Shown one piece after another: positions 1-8,810 of a DNA stretch of 13,857 nucleotides. Position numbers and translations under genes: made by a program. Below the pieces are notes generated by a model, which was not told where the DNA came from, did no database searches, and saw nothing but the letters and a program-made list of their open reading frames with translations. This DNA is from Poronia punctata (taxonomy: Eukaryota > Ascomycota > Sordariomycetes > Xylariales > Xylariaceae): assembly GCA_022579005.1 (NCBI GenBank), contig MU401572.1, forward strand, positions 100,068 through 113,924, in the 5' to 3' direction. Position 1 is the stretch's first letter. Each line of letters starts with the position of its first letter.

Positions 1-26
1 CGCCGCCCCCCGCCCCCGCCCCCCCG

Positions 27-75
<49 letters not shown>

Positions 76-93
76 CCCCCCCCCCGCCGCGGG
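1..93. repeat. C/G homopolymer tract with a 48-nt uninterrupted C run
   Basis: The first 90 bases are almost only C with scattered G. Positions 27-74 are 48 consecutive Cs, and ordinary sequence starts at about 94. Such a tract could form an i-motif or G-quadruplex. Because it sits exactly at the window edge, the simpler readings are a contig terminus in a hard homopolymer or a two-colour-chemistry poly-G artefact read in reverse. It carries no telomere-like CCCTAA units. Confidence 0.9.
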
Positions 94-374
94 TTGTTAT
101 AATCGGGCAAAACAAGGAACGATGACGAAAAGATCAAGCTGAAAGCTTTCCTATCCTTATTCATTCAGTAAGCAAATATTCCACTTTAAGAGAGAGCCGT
201 TACCTTGCTGCCTTTGGCAAGGATATCCTTTAAAAAAGCATTGTGATAAGTAGAACCAACCTAGTCGTTCCCTCGGGGTATGATGGGCGTATAAACAAAT
301 AGGTACTTGTAGGTATTCACACGGAATGTTTTCACTATACACAGTACGTTTTATCGAGTGGGATCATTTGACTT

Positions 375-456
375 CCCCCCCCCCGGTAGTTCGGCAGATA
401 ACGTAGTAGTCAGTTAAAACGAACTCCTCACTCAGCCCAGAAAGGGGGGGGGGGGG
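375..456. repeat. C10 run and G13 run facing each other 59 bp apart
   Basis: Positions 375-384 are ten Cs and 444-456 are thirteen Gs. They are complementary and could pair in one strand as a long-loop stem. They resemble the C-rich window end in composition. Homopolymers of this length are error-prone in assemblies, so their exact lengths are uncertain. Confidence 0.8.
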
Positions 457-1038
457 CTCCGCACTCCCAACTCGGGGATCTCTAAGATGTTTAAGGATTC
501 GAAAAAGAGACAAGGCCGGAAAAATGAAAGATTATGTCGATCTTTTCAAAACTGGAGGGGGAAGCTAGATAGACTTTTGGTAGGCTGACCGATGTGAGAT
601 GACGTCTTTCAAGGCTACTAGGGGGTATTATATGGGAGGCTTCATGTGTCAGTAATTACTCGTACGAGTAGGTACTTTGGAGATGTTAGCGCGAAATCGG
701 CGGATCTTACTTTAGGAGCGCGCTGGCATATACCGGTAGGTACCTAGTTAGCTCGGTGCTTATTTTCATACAAGGAATGACATGTAACGTCTTCCTAAAT
801 AATAAAAAGGGGCCATGACCCCGACACCTCGGCTTTTGAGTTGACTAGGCCAGGGTTTCGAAAACTAGAACGATAGTGAAGCTTCTCTTTCTCTGTTGGT
901 TTTGGTTTCGTGATGCATATTAAAAGACCCTTGAGAGGCATCAAATCCTGGACTAGAAACTGACGTGACTGGGTTGACATTCCTATCCGTACGTGCGCCA
1001 ATAACGAAATGATATGTAAACTGGGCTCGGCAGGATCG

Positions 1039-1063
1039 CTCCAGACCCCGCTATGGTCTGGAG
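1039..1063. repeat. Perfect 9-bp inverted repeat with 7-nt loop
   Basis: CTCCAGACC at 1039-1047 is exactly complementary to GGTCTGGAG at 1055-1063, with CCGCTAT between them. The stem is GC-rich and would be stable in RNA or single-stranded DNA. There is no adjoining T-tract and no gene nearby, so no role can be assigned. Confidence 0.75.
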
Positions 1064-2082
1064 TCGGCTGGAGCTAAAGTTGCTCGGGCCGTTGGGCAAA
1101 ACTGGGTTAAACTCGGATGCTAGGTAATTATATTATTTTAGTGTTGGCAAAAGTGTCTAAAAAAAGATTAGATAATCATACTAAACCCAGGTAAGGCGGT
1201 GACATAGAAACTATAAATTTACATGATATTGTGAGACGTCAGAATACGCTTCTTAGTCTGGTTTCTCTCACGCACGAACTTTAAATAGCGAAAATCCCGA
1301 GAATAATCGGCTTTTTTCTTAGTTTCTCGGGGATTTACCATGGCCGGATCTTTGTTCGTTACGCCAGAGGATTCGACTAGGTACCGAAGATACACCGCGA
1401 ACCACATTACGTGTTCGACCAGCAGTGAACGACAACCGCGTCAATACCTATCGACTTGATGATCTGGACGTCGTCGGTATACTGCATCTCGGTGATACCT
1501 TCGGGGCAAACTAAAGGCGTACTTATGCTAGTTTAGCCATATGAAGTTTAGATTTTGCAACAAAACATCGTACACGTACCAATTGTATATAGTACGTGTA
1601 TATCGGCGTTTATACGTAGAGAAGGAACGATTCTCACTAACCTAACTTGGGTTAAGCTTCAGACCGACTTTGATCGAAGGAGCCAAGGAACATTTCATAG
1701 AAGCTTCTTCATGGCCGAGGTACGAATAAAATGGGGGGAAAACAGTTATCCAGGGAATCCAACTGCCGATACAAATAAAGGAGAAATAAGCGCGTTACTT
1801 GTCTATCTGGGGGATGTACACACGTACATGAAGCTGTACCTGTTTGTTCTACTTACCACGTAGATGCAGATTCTACTCGTAGGCCAGATAGGGATCAAGA
1901 CATAACCCAGCCGAAATTGATAAAGCTGCGCGATACTTAAGTTGCGATACCATCAAAAACCATCACGTACGACCATACCCACTAGAGAACTCGGGATCCC
2001 GTCCGCTCTCCCATAGATAAGCTAGTGAGGGCCAGATCAGTAGTTGGGTCGGTGACGACCAGCGAATCCCTGGTGTTGTACG

Positions 2083-2116
2083 TCTTTTTTTTCTTCTTTT
2101 TTTTTCTTCTTCTTCT
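2083..2116. repeat. Pure pyrimidine (CTT/T-rich) tract
   Basis: About 34 consecutive pyrimidines, mainly T with CTT interruptions. This is simple-sequence DNA. No gene starts within 1 kb that would suggest a promoter role. Confidence 0.85.
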
Positions 2117-2255
2117 GTTTTGATTTAACGTGTATATATAGGAACTTTTAATGGCATCCCCTACCCCTTACCTACCTACCCCAGATCAGTTAACTTAACG
2201 TAGTCTAACCTTGGACGGACCTTCCCTTATCTCCTCTGCAAGGTGATGAAATAGC

Positions 2256-2285
2256 GATGTAGATGTAGGTGTAGATGTAGAGGTA
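2256..2285. repeat. Five-unit degenerate GATGTA hexamer array
   Basis: The units are GATGTA, GATGTA, GGTGTA, GATGTA, GAGGTA. Each unit has drifted by at most one or two bases, which points to an ageing microsatellite. Confidence 0.85.
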
Positions 2286-2413
2286 CTTTAACCCTACCTA
2301 CGTTTCATCTCAAGCAGTGATTTAGGAGAGGGAGGGGGGAAAGGGGGCAGTAGATACAGGATGCAAAAACGACAGCATAGGATAGGATAGAATGGTAAGG
2401 AATCCCTATGAAT

Positions 2414-2443
2414 ATTTTATTTTATTTTATTTTACTTTACTTT
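2414..2443. repeat. Compound pentanucleotide array (ATTTT)4(ACTTT)2
   Basis: Four ATTTT units are followed directly by two ACTTT units. The single T-to-C change shared by the last two units suggests one mutation followed by unit duplication. Confidence 0.9.
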
Positions 2444-4000
2444 ACATTTTCATGCACCATGTATCAAGTCAAGTCAATCCGGTTTGCTCCATTTGGTTCA
2501 TTGTTCGTTTTTGCTGGCGCTATAACCGGTAGATCACAGCAGGCGAAACAAGAAAGTACCTTTTTCTTCCCTGCCCTTTTCTGACGCCAAAAACATCCTC
2601 CTTTCCTTAACTTGGATTTATAAAAGTGATTTGTTTATTTACTTAGTTTGGCTTAGGAAAAAAAAAACCTGTTACATATCTATCTTGGACGATGCAACGC
2701 AATGAGCTATGTACATGTATGTATGTCTTCTCGGGCTTGTCTCACTTACAAACCACGGCAATTCTCGTCGAATGATCTTGAGTATTGCCTTTAAGTGTGG
2801 AAAAAGGGAAGGAAATAAAATACATTTCATTTTTATCAATCCAAGGAGGATGATATAGGGGCGCAAGGCGTCATTAGATCTCCTATACCTATTAGAGAGT
2901 GTACATGTGCATCCACTAGGTAGACGGCAAAAGCAATTCCTCTCAAATCCAAATTCCGGTGCCTCCCCGCTGTCTGGGCACCACATGAGCCGGGATTGTG
3001 CGGGAATGGACATTGAGTATCATTCACGTGATCATTTGTGCGTTCATATGATCTTTTTCAGAGTTCAACGGCGTGTTGGCACGTTGTACACGTATTCTGA
3101 ATCGTATAAGCGTAACTAGATTAGCGTGTGTTAGACTTTATCTGTTTAAAAAGGAAAAGGGGTCGGTCAGAGTGTATATCGTAGAAGTAGTCTAGTTCCA
3201 AGACGCAACAGACTACCTACCTACCATACCGACTAAAAGCATATCGATCCATCTCAACATATCTCCATGTTTAGATCGGTCCTACGGAAGGGCTCAAAGT
3301 GAGGAAATCCGGGAACTAGGACTCAGCCTCAATCATACTTTAAAGTGCGCCGACAGATGGGACTGGACTGCCCCTATCCGGCAAACCGAGTTATCCGTCG
3401 GGGGCATCCCGGCTCTTATATATAGTGTAACGTTCTGAATCATACCCCCTCGTGTCTGGCAGAGATGAACCGAACCTGCTAGCTATCCGTCATGTGTGAA
3501 AAGCTAGCTAGTAGAAGTAGCTATTGGACATCATAAATGAGGAATGAACTAATACTGGACGTAGATTAGCAAGGTTTGTTTGGTTCTAGGCGTGCCCTTG
3601 CGTTGTTTGTTGAGTGGTTGGGCTTACGTTTTATTAGCTGCTGCTAAAGCCTTGTGTCACGATACCTTGCTTATATTTATCCCGGCGGTGTACAGAAGCA
3701 ATTGCAGTACTGAAATCATGGATGAACGACGCCTTTATATCGCTCTTTCATTTTAGACGCCAACAAGATTGAATTATAATTCTGTCGGTCCCTATTCCGT
3801 TAGTTCATCAGCACATAAATAAATAGGGGTATGTGTTGGAATAAATAATGTAAAGGCCGATTAGACTCACATAACGTCGCATCTGCGGGGCAATGAAGCC
3901 TTGTCTTGTTCGGCCCTACGGCTCAAAAGCGACATGCATCTGACATTATTGAAATGAGACTCTCATCCAGGTTTTGAAATAACTGGACCGTGCTAATACA

Positions 4001-5891
4001 TTGCCTCCCGGACGCATGAGGCACGGTGTACGGCGGTGACAAGGTTTGACAAGTATACAAGTGGATAGAAAAGGGAGGGAAGAGGCCTGATATAGGTATC
4101 AGTGACTCGGAGCCCGAGATGCCCCATGGTGTGTTCCTAAAGCGTTACGTTTTGGACGGGTGTGTATATATCGTCGACGTCAGCACGGGGTAAGTAAGCA
4201 AGCTATGCTCTCTTGATCAAATGCTGCATGGGGCATTGGTGAGATTCGGGATCACCCGGCTACCGCTCAAGCATCCAAGGCCAGTCAACTATCCAAGGGC
4301 ACGGTGGATGGATACGCAATGAACACATCCTTTACTTGCAATGGTACACGACAATCCGCCATGCTTTTCCATCCACAGCGGACAGACCGGCCGCTCGTCT
4401 GACAAAAGGAGATATGCAAAAAGGAGGCACACGGGAAACGATAGGACTTGCTGCAGCACCACGGTGCAATGCGCAATGTGGGAGGCTCAACTTCTCAAGG
4501 GAAGGATCTGAGAAATCACCCGGACCGTGCGAGTACTGTGAGACTCATTGGCCTGAAAGGAAAGGAAAGGAAAGGAAAAGCGGAGAGCGAAACCGGCTTG
4601 AAAAGTGATGGATGCAGATTCGGCGATACGACGTCCCAGAGACGGACAGTATCTGGTCCAAGGCTGGGGTTGGGCGGCCGGTTACGACAATGTCATATAC
4701 CCGTAAGGCTGATCATATGCTGATCACATGTTTGGGGTGCTTGAAGGATCCGGCATTGGACGGTTAAGACGGGTGTGGCACACATGCCCTGTGTTACGTA
4801 CACATACCTGTAAGCGGCATCCGTCCTCTTTCGACACGGTGGATGATGGAAATACGTTCAACGAACCACCGCAAAGGTAGCCCTACATGACAATGTGACA
4901 GTGGATTCAAGACATGCGCGATAGCAGACAGGTTATCCAATCTGATAGCAGGCGATCCAATGCAGCCCCGTGTCTTCTGATTTACTCTCGTAGTAGTGGA
5001 TGGTATCATCAGACCCTCCTCATGGGTGGTTCGTCAGACACCGACCCAACGTAAGCACTAAGCTTTTTGGGGTTTGCAGATTCATCTGGCTTGTTGAAGT
5101 AACATTGCTGTGCCGTACGAGATCATCGGCCGAGAGGGGTTGCGAGCTGCCTGAGACCGGCAAGTCCTCAACAGACGATATACTCACAGTTACTAGGTAA
5201 AAGTCTATTGTTGCATCCAAGTCAGATGACAGGACGCCTGGATGGTTGTAATCGAGGCTTGGCAAAAACGGAAAGTTATCGCAAGTTGTTATGCAACAAG
5301 GAACGAAGGTAAGTGCGTGGAAGAGCAACGCATGCCGCCGCAACATGAACATTTTGAAGCTCTCTAGTATACGTATGCAAGCGTAAAAGGGTGTATGCCG
5401 AAAGAGAATGGAGACGCCTTATCCAAGCAATCTGAGGCTTGTCATGATCGACTTCCATAAAGGGAAACGTAGAGCCGACTGTGTCATGCAAACGACGTAT
5501 TCCAGCACTAGCACTGGGAAAATGTCCACTGCATCTAGGACTTGTAAGCAAGCCCAACAGCCCAAATGTATGGCCCCTTTGAGGTGAGGTGCATGCTGCC
5601 TAACGAGATTCGATCCAGTGCAGTCTCGCTAAGGAAGTAAGGCAACATCTCGCAGTAGATCGTACGCTGGGGTTTGCTGCTTTGCGAGACATTGGCAAGG
5701 ATATTTGACGGCTGCATCACGTCCGCAAATCCACAACCAAGGCCTGCACAGCTTCAAGACTAAGTCTTATTGTAGTTGACTGCGAATCCTCAACCGAACT
5801 GGTTGCCTGCTTTAGCCGTTCTGTGCAAGAACCTAAAGACTGCATCCATCACATTTCCCGACTTGGGCCAGGGCCGGTGATCTGATCGGGG
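4001..5891. other. Region downstream of VFA1 with no recognisable gene
   Basis: This stretch looks somewhat richer in GC than the sequence to its left and has more open frames. On the minus strand, overlapping frames of 60-110 codons lie between about 5020 and 5720, and on the plus strand two overlapping frames lie at about 4336-4723. None has a recognisable domain or a consistent splice path. They could be remnants of a decayed gene or chance frames. It also contains a GAAAG array (4555-4580) and a tandem 11-mer GCTGATCAYAT (4708-4729). Confidence 0.5.
4555..4580. repeat. GAAAG pentanucleotide array
   Basis: Four exact GAAAG units are followed by an imperfect fifth. It is a purine-only microsatellite. 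Confidence 0.85.
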
Positions 5892-6659
5892 TCAGGGAAG
5901 GCTCTTAGGGACAGAAGGGAACAAGTTAGGGTTGCTTAGACGCTCCCGGTTTCTCTTGGCCATCTCAATCTGCCGTATCCGATCAACACGTCGTTGATAG
6001 AAATTCCTAGCACAAGTCAGCATCGGACCTCTTGAGTTTGAAAGATTGTGTGGCCAACTTGTGCAGAGCGAAAACACGGGGCTCTTCTTCGACTGGCGGG
6101 CTAGTCTTTTTCTCCCGTTTTTCCTTGATTCGGTTATGATTAGTCCCAGTCCCCTATGGTCTAAATAGGATCGAGTTAAAATACCTTACCTTATCAACTG
6201 AAGATGATTCTGTCTTGTTGGATTTGGCTTCATCCTTATCTTTACCCTCGTCTTTCTCCTTGTCTTTATCGTTGTCTTTATCTTTAGACTTGTCGTTTTC
6301 GGTTTGTTTTTCCTTCTTTTTCCGCTGCTTTTCCTCATATTCCTTCTTCAACCTCTCAACCTCTTCGTCCATCTCCTTCTTCTTCTTAGCCGCAGCAGCA
6401 TCATGGTCTATGATGGGGGAACAAAACCCCCGGTCCTTGAGATGAACTGAGCATACATAGAAGAAGTCCTGGCCAAAGGCATGTTAGGGAGATGGAAATG
6501 GACATGTAGCACTGGCTCTCAGGTGCTTAGGGTGGCTTCGCAACAGACCTGTTTTTCCGGCGTAACGAGTACACTTGTACTCGGCTTAAAACATATCTCG
6601 CATCCTTTGGCAGCGGTGTCGGCAACCTTGCGGTGATGCCATGTATTTGGTAGCGACAT
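5892..6659 (-). CDS. VFA1: Vps4-associated protein 1 (Vfa1), four exons, 189 aa
   Basis: Vfa1 is a fungal protein that binds the MIT domain of the AAA ATPase Vps4 and stimulates it, linking it to ESCRT-III disassembly at endosomes (established from yeast). Exons in transcription order are 6659-6549, 6468-6190, 6123-6059 and 6006-5892 (570 nt with the TGA stop). The N-terminal zinc finger has C20-x2-C23, then C43-x2-H46 and C53 around the motif HLKDRGFCSP (46-55), a family hallmark. Residues 61-130 are a charged, coiled-coil-like stretch passing into KD/KE low complexity. The C-terminus (145-189) has PRVFALHKNFYQ and ends FPSVPKSLP, the conserved Vps4-binding end. The start sits in a good context (ATACCATGTC). 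Yeast Vfa1 is about 200 aa, so this copy looks complete. It is transcribed divergently from RTT106. Donors of introns 1 and 3 (GTCTGT, GTTGGC) are atypical, but the family motifs join seamlessly across them. Identification is by motif memory, not by search. Confidence 0.92.
6469..6548 (-). other. VFA1: VFA1 intron 1 with unusual GTCTGT donor
   Basis: The 80-nt intron splits the zinc finger between Q37 and D38 in phase 0. The donor is GTCTGT rather than GTRNGN. The branch site CTAAC and acceptor GGCCAG are standard. Reading through gives a stop after nine codons, and removal restores the expected TPEKQ-DFFYVC junction. Confidence 0.85.
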
Positions 6660-7319
6660 GGTATAGAGTCTAGAGAGCTCCACGGATGGGAACTTGTATC
6701 ACCGAATAAACGACGTTTTGGGAAGCCAGGGCCAATTCGAAAGACAGGAAACAGGGTCACTTAACGATCCTAGCTACAATTTTCGGGTTTGGAATAAACG
6801 TCGCTATCTCCCATTATTGTTACCTAGATTTGTTTGGTAATAACAATCACAGGAGTAAGTTAATTGCTTGCGGTTGCATTCGCGATTCGATGGCTTCTGG
6901 GAATGTCGGTTGATTGGGAGCGAGCACATTTTTGTGGCTGATACAGATGGGGATGTATTGCACAGCCACATACGGTGGTGCCCCTTGGACCCTTGTACTG
7001 GTACTGTACTCGTACGCAGGACGCGCTAGACGGGCAATTAGACTTTCAAGATCCTGGTAACCTAAGTTGGTAGCGCGCCTTACGTCACAAAGAGTTGACA
7101 GAGCGTTGAGAAAAAACCCCCAAGGCTGAAGCTCTATAGCCTTATTACGCGTCCCGATATTGTCGGGAAGAACAACAACCTCACAATAATCCACAAACAC
7201 AGTTTTTACGGGTAAAATTTCGACGACCCCCCGCTAACTTGCAACGCGACTCTGTACACTTTCTGTAGTTTTCCATTCCATATTTGACGTGACGGCCTCG
7301 GGGCTCGCAATACATCACC
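6660..7319. promoter_or_regulatory. Divergent intergenic region between VFA1 and RTT106
   Basis: The ATG codons of VFA1 (minus) and RTT106 (plus) are 660 bp apart with nothing credible between them, so this spacer must hold both promoters and both 5' UTRs. I see no clear TATA box. A cluster of four GTAC tetramers lies at 6994-7015. A minus-strand open frame of about 117 codons crosses the middle, but it has no recognisable motif and I do not call it a gene. Confidence 0.7.
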
Positions 7320-8810
7320 ATGTCTTCAGGGCTCGATTCCCAAAAATTAAACCATGTATTCCAGTCCAGGCCCGATATTCTGAAGGGAATTCGGCAAGCT
7401 GCCGGTACGATGTCCAACGTTTGTTATTTGTTATCTGATATTCCCTTGCGCTACAAGTACATTTTTGTGAAGAGCGACCCGTTCTAATGATCATTGATAG
7501 ATTCTCCATCTCGGGCGAAGCTTTTTAATGATATTGTTGATTTCTACTACGAGGCAGTCGGTGACACGCAAGGATCAGAACCCTCGCAGAAGCGGCGGCG
7601 CGTCGATATTGAGCCCTCGAAAAATGGGATTGATCCGAACACGAATTCTGCCGACAGCGTTTCTCAGCAAGATGTCCTACTCGAAATAAAGGATATTTCT
7701 GTTTCCATACCTCAGCGAAAGAAGTTCGACTTGTGCTTTACGGCTAGCCACTTGTACGCCCGTGCACCAGGGACGAAAGCTCCAATCCCAAATATAATAT
7801 ATCCGTGGAAGTGTTTCGGTAAGAATACGGTCTATGTTGACAATATACTCCTATACTAATATAAGCTAGACTATGTCTTTTACCTTCCGGTCCCCGACAA
7901 ATCACAAGTCCAACATAATTATGTGCTTCTTCCCGAGGGATCTTATTTCCCTCCTCAGGCAGGCACTTCGTCTGTAGAGCCCCTAGTCTTTACCATACCA
8001 GCTACCGCACCAAAACCTGGGTCTATAGACGGCCCTAATGCTGGTGCCGCATCAGCCGTTTCCGACTCGTACTCTACGCTATTCCATTGGGCGATAAATA
8101 AATGCTTACAAGCGGGCGGTAAACAAGTACAAATCGTCGCGGCCGATCCGTCCAAGTTCCACAGCGTCATACGCCAACCACACAGGCCGAAGGAACAGGC
8201 CGTGCACATCAAAGCCTTCAGGGGCTCCAAAGACGGCTACCTTTTCTTCCTGGAGAACGGCATCCTCTGGGGTTTCAAGAAGCCTCTCATGTTTCTTCCA
8301 CTCGACAAAATCGCTGCTATTAGTTACACTAGTGTGTTGCAGCGTACGTTTAACATGGTTGTCGAGATATATACGGGACAGAAAGTGGAAGATGGAGAGG
8401 AGGAGGCCACAGAGGAGATCGAATTCGCCATGCTCGATCAAGAAGACTATGGCGGAATCAACGAGGACTATGTCGCTCGTCATAAACTCCAAGATAGGAG
8501 CTTGGCGGACCAACGGAAAGCGAAGAGGGAACTGATCGAAAATAGCAAAGGCAAAAAGGGTGGTGCGGAAGGAGATCAGACTGAAGATCAAGAGATGGGC
8601 GAAGACGGGCTGACAGAATTGGAAAGAGCTCAACGCGAAGCTGAGCAGCAATTACAAGACGACGAAGACGAGGATGAAGAGGATTATGACCCTGGGTCGG
8701 GGGGAGAATCGGAAGGATCTGGCACAAGTGATGATGACGATGACGATGATGATGATGATGATGATGATGACGACGACGAAGAAGAGGAAGAAGCTGGAGA
8801 CGACGCGTGA
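7320..8810 (+). CDS. RTT106: Histone chaperone Rtt106, three exons, 447 aa
   Basis: Rtt106 binds H3-H4 (in yeast preferentially with H3K56ac) through tandem PH domains. It acts in the nucleus in replication-coupled nucleosome assembly and silencing (established). Exons are 7320-7404, 7501-7818 and 7870-8810. Introns of 96 and 51 nt have GTACGA and GTAAGA donors, CTAAT branch sites and TAG acceptors, and both contain in-frame stops. The N-terminal helical part (about 1-50) includes [13 protein letters not shown] basic, NLS-like QKRRRVD lies at 58-64. The first PH region spans about 85-200 and includes [18 protein letters not shown], formed across intron 2. The second PH region (about 205-330) contains [15 protein letters not shown], the family signature. 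A coiled, charged stretch follows, then an acidic tail from about 398 with 16 Asp and 5 Glu in a row. The start context is ATCACCATGTC, near the fungal consensus. The length fits filamentous-fungal Rtt106. Confidence 0.95.
8730..8792 (+). repeat. RTT106: GAY/GAR triplet array encoding the Asp16-Glu5 tail of Rtt106
   Basis: Sixteen Asp codons (an inner run of eight GAT flanked by mixed GAT and GAC) are followed by five Glu codons. Acidic tails are normal in histone chaperones. The pure GAT core is a triplet microsatellite and may vary in length between strains. Confidence 0.9.

Larger units (their letters stand above)
94..2082. other. Non-coding region with no recognisable gene
   Basis: I find no supportable gene on either strand. 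Open frames here are short (about 60-100 codons), often lack an ATG, and show no domain, signal peptide or splice architecture I recognise. The stretch holds a C10 run (375-384), a G13 run (444-456), a 14-bp perfect palindrome TACTCGTACGAGTA (657-670), adjoining palindromes TACCGGTA and TAGGTACCTA (731-746), and a 9-bp-stem hairpin (1039-1063). The tetramers GTAC, TACG and CGTA look frequent by eye. Confidence 0.6.
2083..4000. other. Non-coding region with several microsatellites
   Basis: No gene is supported. The stretch contains a pyrimidine tract (2083-2116), a degenerate GATGTA hexamer array (2256-2285), an (ATTTT)4(ACTTT)2 array (2414-2443), two TACCTACCTACC motifs (2169-2180 and 3214-3225), and an imperfect stem (3476-3485 with 3505-3514, 9 of 10 positions). 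Open frames around 2670-3120 overlap on both strands and resemble no family I know. Confidence 0.6.

Noticed and set aside
1555..1863. 102-codon plus-strand open frame.
   Set aside because: It starts at TTG, shows no family resemblance and sits in AT-rich DNA with no splice or promoter context.
5600..5620. tRNA B-box-like GATTCGATCC.
   Set aside because: It lacks the full consensus length. No A box, acceptor stem or anticodon arm can be drawn around it.
6566..6583. 18-bp inverted repeat CGAGTACA-CT-TGTACTCG.
   Set aside because: It lies within VFA1 exon 1 and is explained by coding for S-T-S-V-L; probably incidental.
6847..7200. 117-codon minus-strand open frame in the VFA1-RTT106 spacer.
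   Set aside because: No recognisable motif or signal peptide. It would have to fit inside a 660-bp divergent promoter.
8106..8651. 181-codon minus-strand open frame inside RTT106.
   Set aside because: It is antisense to strongly recognisable Rtt106 coding sequence.
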